NCBI GenBank assembly: GCA_038239005.1
Contig: JBBSFE010000004.1
Location: 62,001-126,000, forward strand
Direction of reading: 5' to 3'
DNA from: DASXHD01 sp038239005
GTDB lineage: Bacteria > Myxococcota_A > Polyangia > Polyangiales > Polyangiaceae
DNA: 64,000 nt
In this document: piece after piece, positions 63,324 through 64,000 of the stretch
Layout: each line of letters starts with the position of its first letter
How positions within the stretch are numbered: position 1 is the stretch's first letter
Notes under the pieces: model-generated
Database searches by the model: none
What the model was told of the DNA's origin: nothing
What the model saw: only the letters and a program-made list of their open reading frames with translations
Program-made: the position numbers and the translations under genes

Positions 63324-64000
63324 CTAGGGCGCGAAGACGCCGCTCAAGATGGTGGCGTCGCACTGCGGCCACGCGAAGAGTGTCGGTGATGTCGACGGAA
63401 TTCCCGCGCTGTAGGAGGCGTCGATGCTGACGTCGTATTGTTTGCCGAGCTCGAGAATGCCCGGGGGAATGCGCAGCGTCGTGCTCGACGTGAAGATGCG
63501 CGCGAGGAGATCGACATTAACGCGGCTCGGCTTGACGGCGTTGACGCTGAGCTCGCGAACGGTGACGTAGTACGTCGTCACGGTGCCGAGCGATGGCGCG
63601 TTCCACGAGAGCGTAGGTTCCACGCCAACGCCCGTCACGTGCGTGAAGAGATCCTGTCCGTTGATTTTCGGGATGAGCACAGGCGAAACCAGCGGCGCCA
63701 TCGGGCCGCCGTCTGGCGTGAGCACGTCGCTGCCCGACACACCGAAGAGACAGAAAAACGACGCGCCATAAAACCCTGACTGCGTCTGCGCTACGCCACC
63801 CTCGGCGGTCGGCGAGTCGAGCGTGATGTCTACGTTCGTGAAGAAGCTCGCGCCGACGTCAATCGCCCACTGCGCGGGAAACGGATTGTTGAACGTCACG
63901 GGAAACGACTCGAGGCTTCCGTTGCCGTTCGGCAGCACGTAGGTGGCGAAGTCGGGGCTGCCCGTAATGTAGCCGTGCCCACCGACTGGATTCGGATCGA
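63324..64000 (-). CDS. Exported beta-sandwich protein, N-terminus beyond window edge
   Basis: The frame stays open from 63324 to the end of the window, so at least 225 residues are coded and the N-terminus is missing. The visible part begins DPNPVGGHGYITGSPDFATYVLPNG and has Thr/Val-rich strands, an FFCLFGVSGSD segment, LSWNAPSLGTVTTYYVTVREL, an arrangement like a fibronectin type III strand pair, and ends TLFAWPQCDATILSGVFAP. By the style of its neighbours it is probably the C-terminal part of a lipoprotein, but the signal is not visible. Function is unknown. Confidence 0.6.
   Translation of the reverse strand, partial: DPNPVGGHGYITGSPDFATYVLPNGNGSLESFPVTFNNPFPAQWAIDVGASFFTNVDITLDSPTAEGGVAQTQSGFYGASFFCLFGVSGSDVLTPDGGPMAPLVSPVLIPKINGQDLFTHVTGVGVEPTLSWNAPSLGTVTTYYVTVRELSVNAVKPSRVNVDLLARIFTSSTTLRIPPGILELGKQYDVSIDASYSAGIPSTSPTLFAWPQCDATILSGVFAP

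Noticed and set aside
1..64000. tRNA, rRNA, prophage, insertion sequence or integrative element
   Set aside because: No cloverleaf, rRNA segment, transposase, integrase or phage gene could be recognised by eye on either strand; a tRNA or Rfam scan would settle the RNA genes.

Overview
This 64 kb window is high-GC chromosomal DNA from what looks like a myxobacterium-type organism (Myxococcota, probably Polyangia). That is an inference from several signs: many lipoproteins with Asp/Ala/Gly/Ser spacers after the lipobox, a MYXO-CTERM-like tail, a eukaryotic-type Ser/Thr kinase, FHA and MoxR proteins, and frequent GTG and TTG starts. No rRNA, tRNA, CRISPR array, prophage or insertion sequence was recognised. 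Genes are dense on both strands and many are coupled by 4-base ATGA, GTGA or TTGA overlaps.

1-9.9 kb: a partial fatty acid desaturase, a Phd/VapC toxin-antitoxin pair, a GlcD-like FAD oxidase, a MoxR ATPase, a VOC protein, an Mrp-type P-loop ATPase lacking its usual cysteines, an aldehyde dehydrogenase, a septknot-like repeat protein and two lipoproteins. 9.9-21.3 kb: a radical SAM/DUF2344 fusion, an EEP nuclease/phosphatase coupled to a TSUP permease, a PhnD-like protein without signal peptide, an S41 protease, a kinase-TPR-Cys-rich lipoprotein operon and an RpoH-type sigma factor. 21.4-23.8 kb: sppA, then a 755-base gene-free stretch made almost entirely of repeats: a T-rich array, two inverted 175-base elements (a third copy lies at 4.3 kb) and an 11-copy tandem array.

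23.8-41.6 kb: a degenerate Nudix protein, a double-FHA protein, cyclophilin and acetyltransferase, lipoproteins, aat and an RseP-like protease, a TonB-dependent receptor, an LpqC-like esterase, a TPR protein, a FecCD/BtuC-type permease coupled to coaX, a BrnT/BrnA toxin-antitoxin pair with a perfect palindromic operator candidate, and a DUF218-HEAT-cyclophilin fusion. 41.6-49.3 kb: an alpha-glucan locus with a LamB-like porin, a GH13 amylase, and a GH15-GH13 fused reading frame whose last part is frameshifted. A composite palindromic element supplies the porin start codon region.

49.3-64 kb: a small lipoprotein followed by a membrane protein resembling pentameric ligand-gated channels, an arrestin-fold (Spo0M-like) protein, three neighbouring lipoproteins of three different beta-propeller types (Kelch, YCF48/BNR, RCC1), a RavA-like MoxR ATPase coupled to a VWA protein and on to the RCC1 lipoprotein, a DUF362 protein and two further exported proteins. 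The best candidates for something undescribed are the channel-like protein, the MoxR-VWA-RCC1 operon, the two in-frame fusions with a signal-like segment in mid-protein, and the repeat families.
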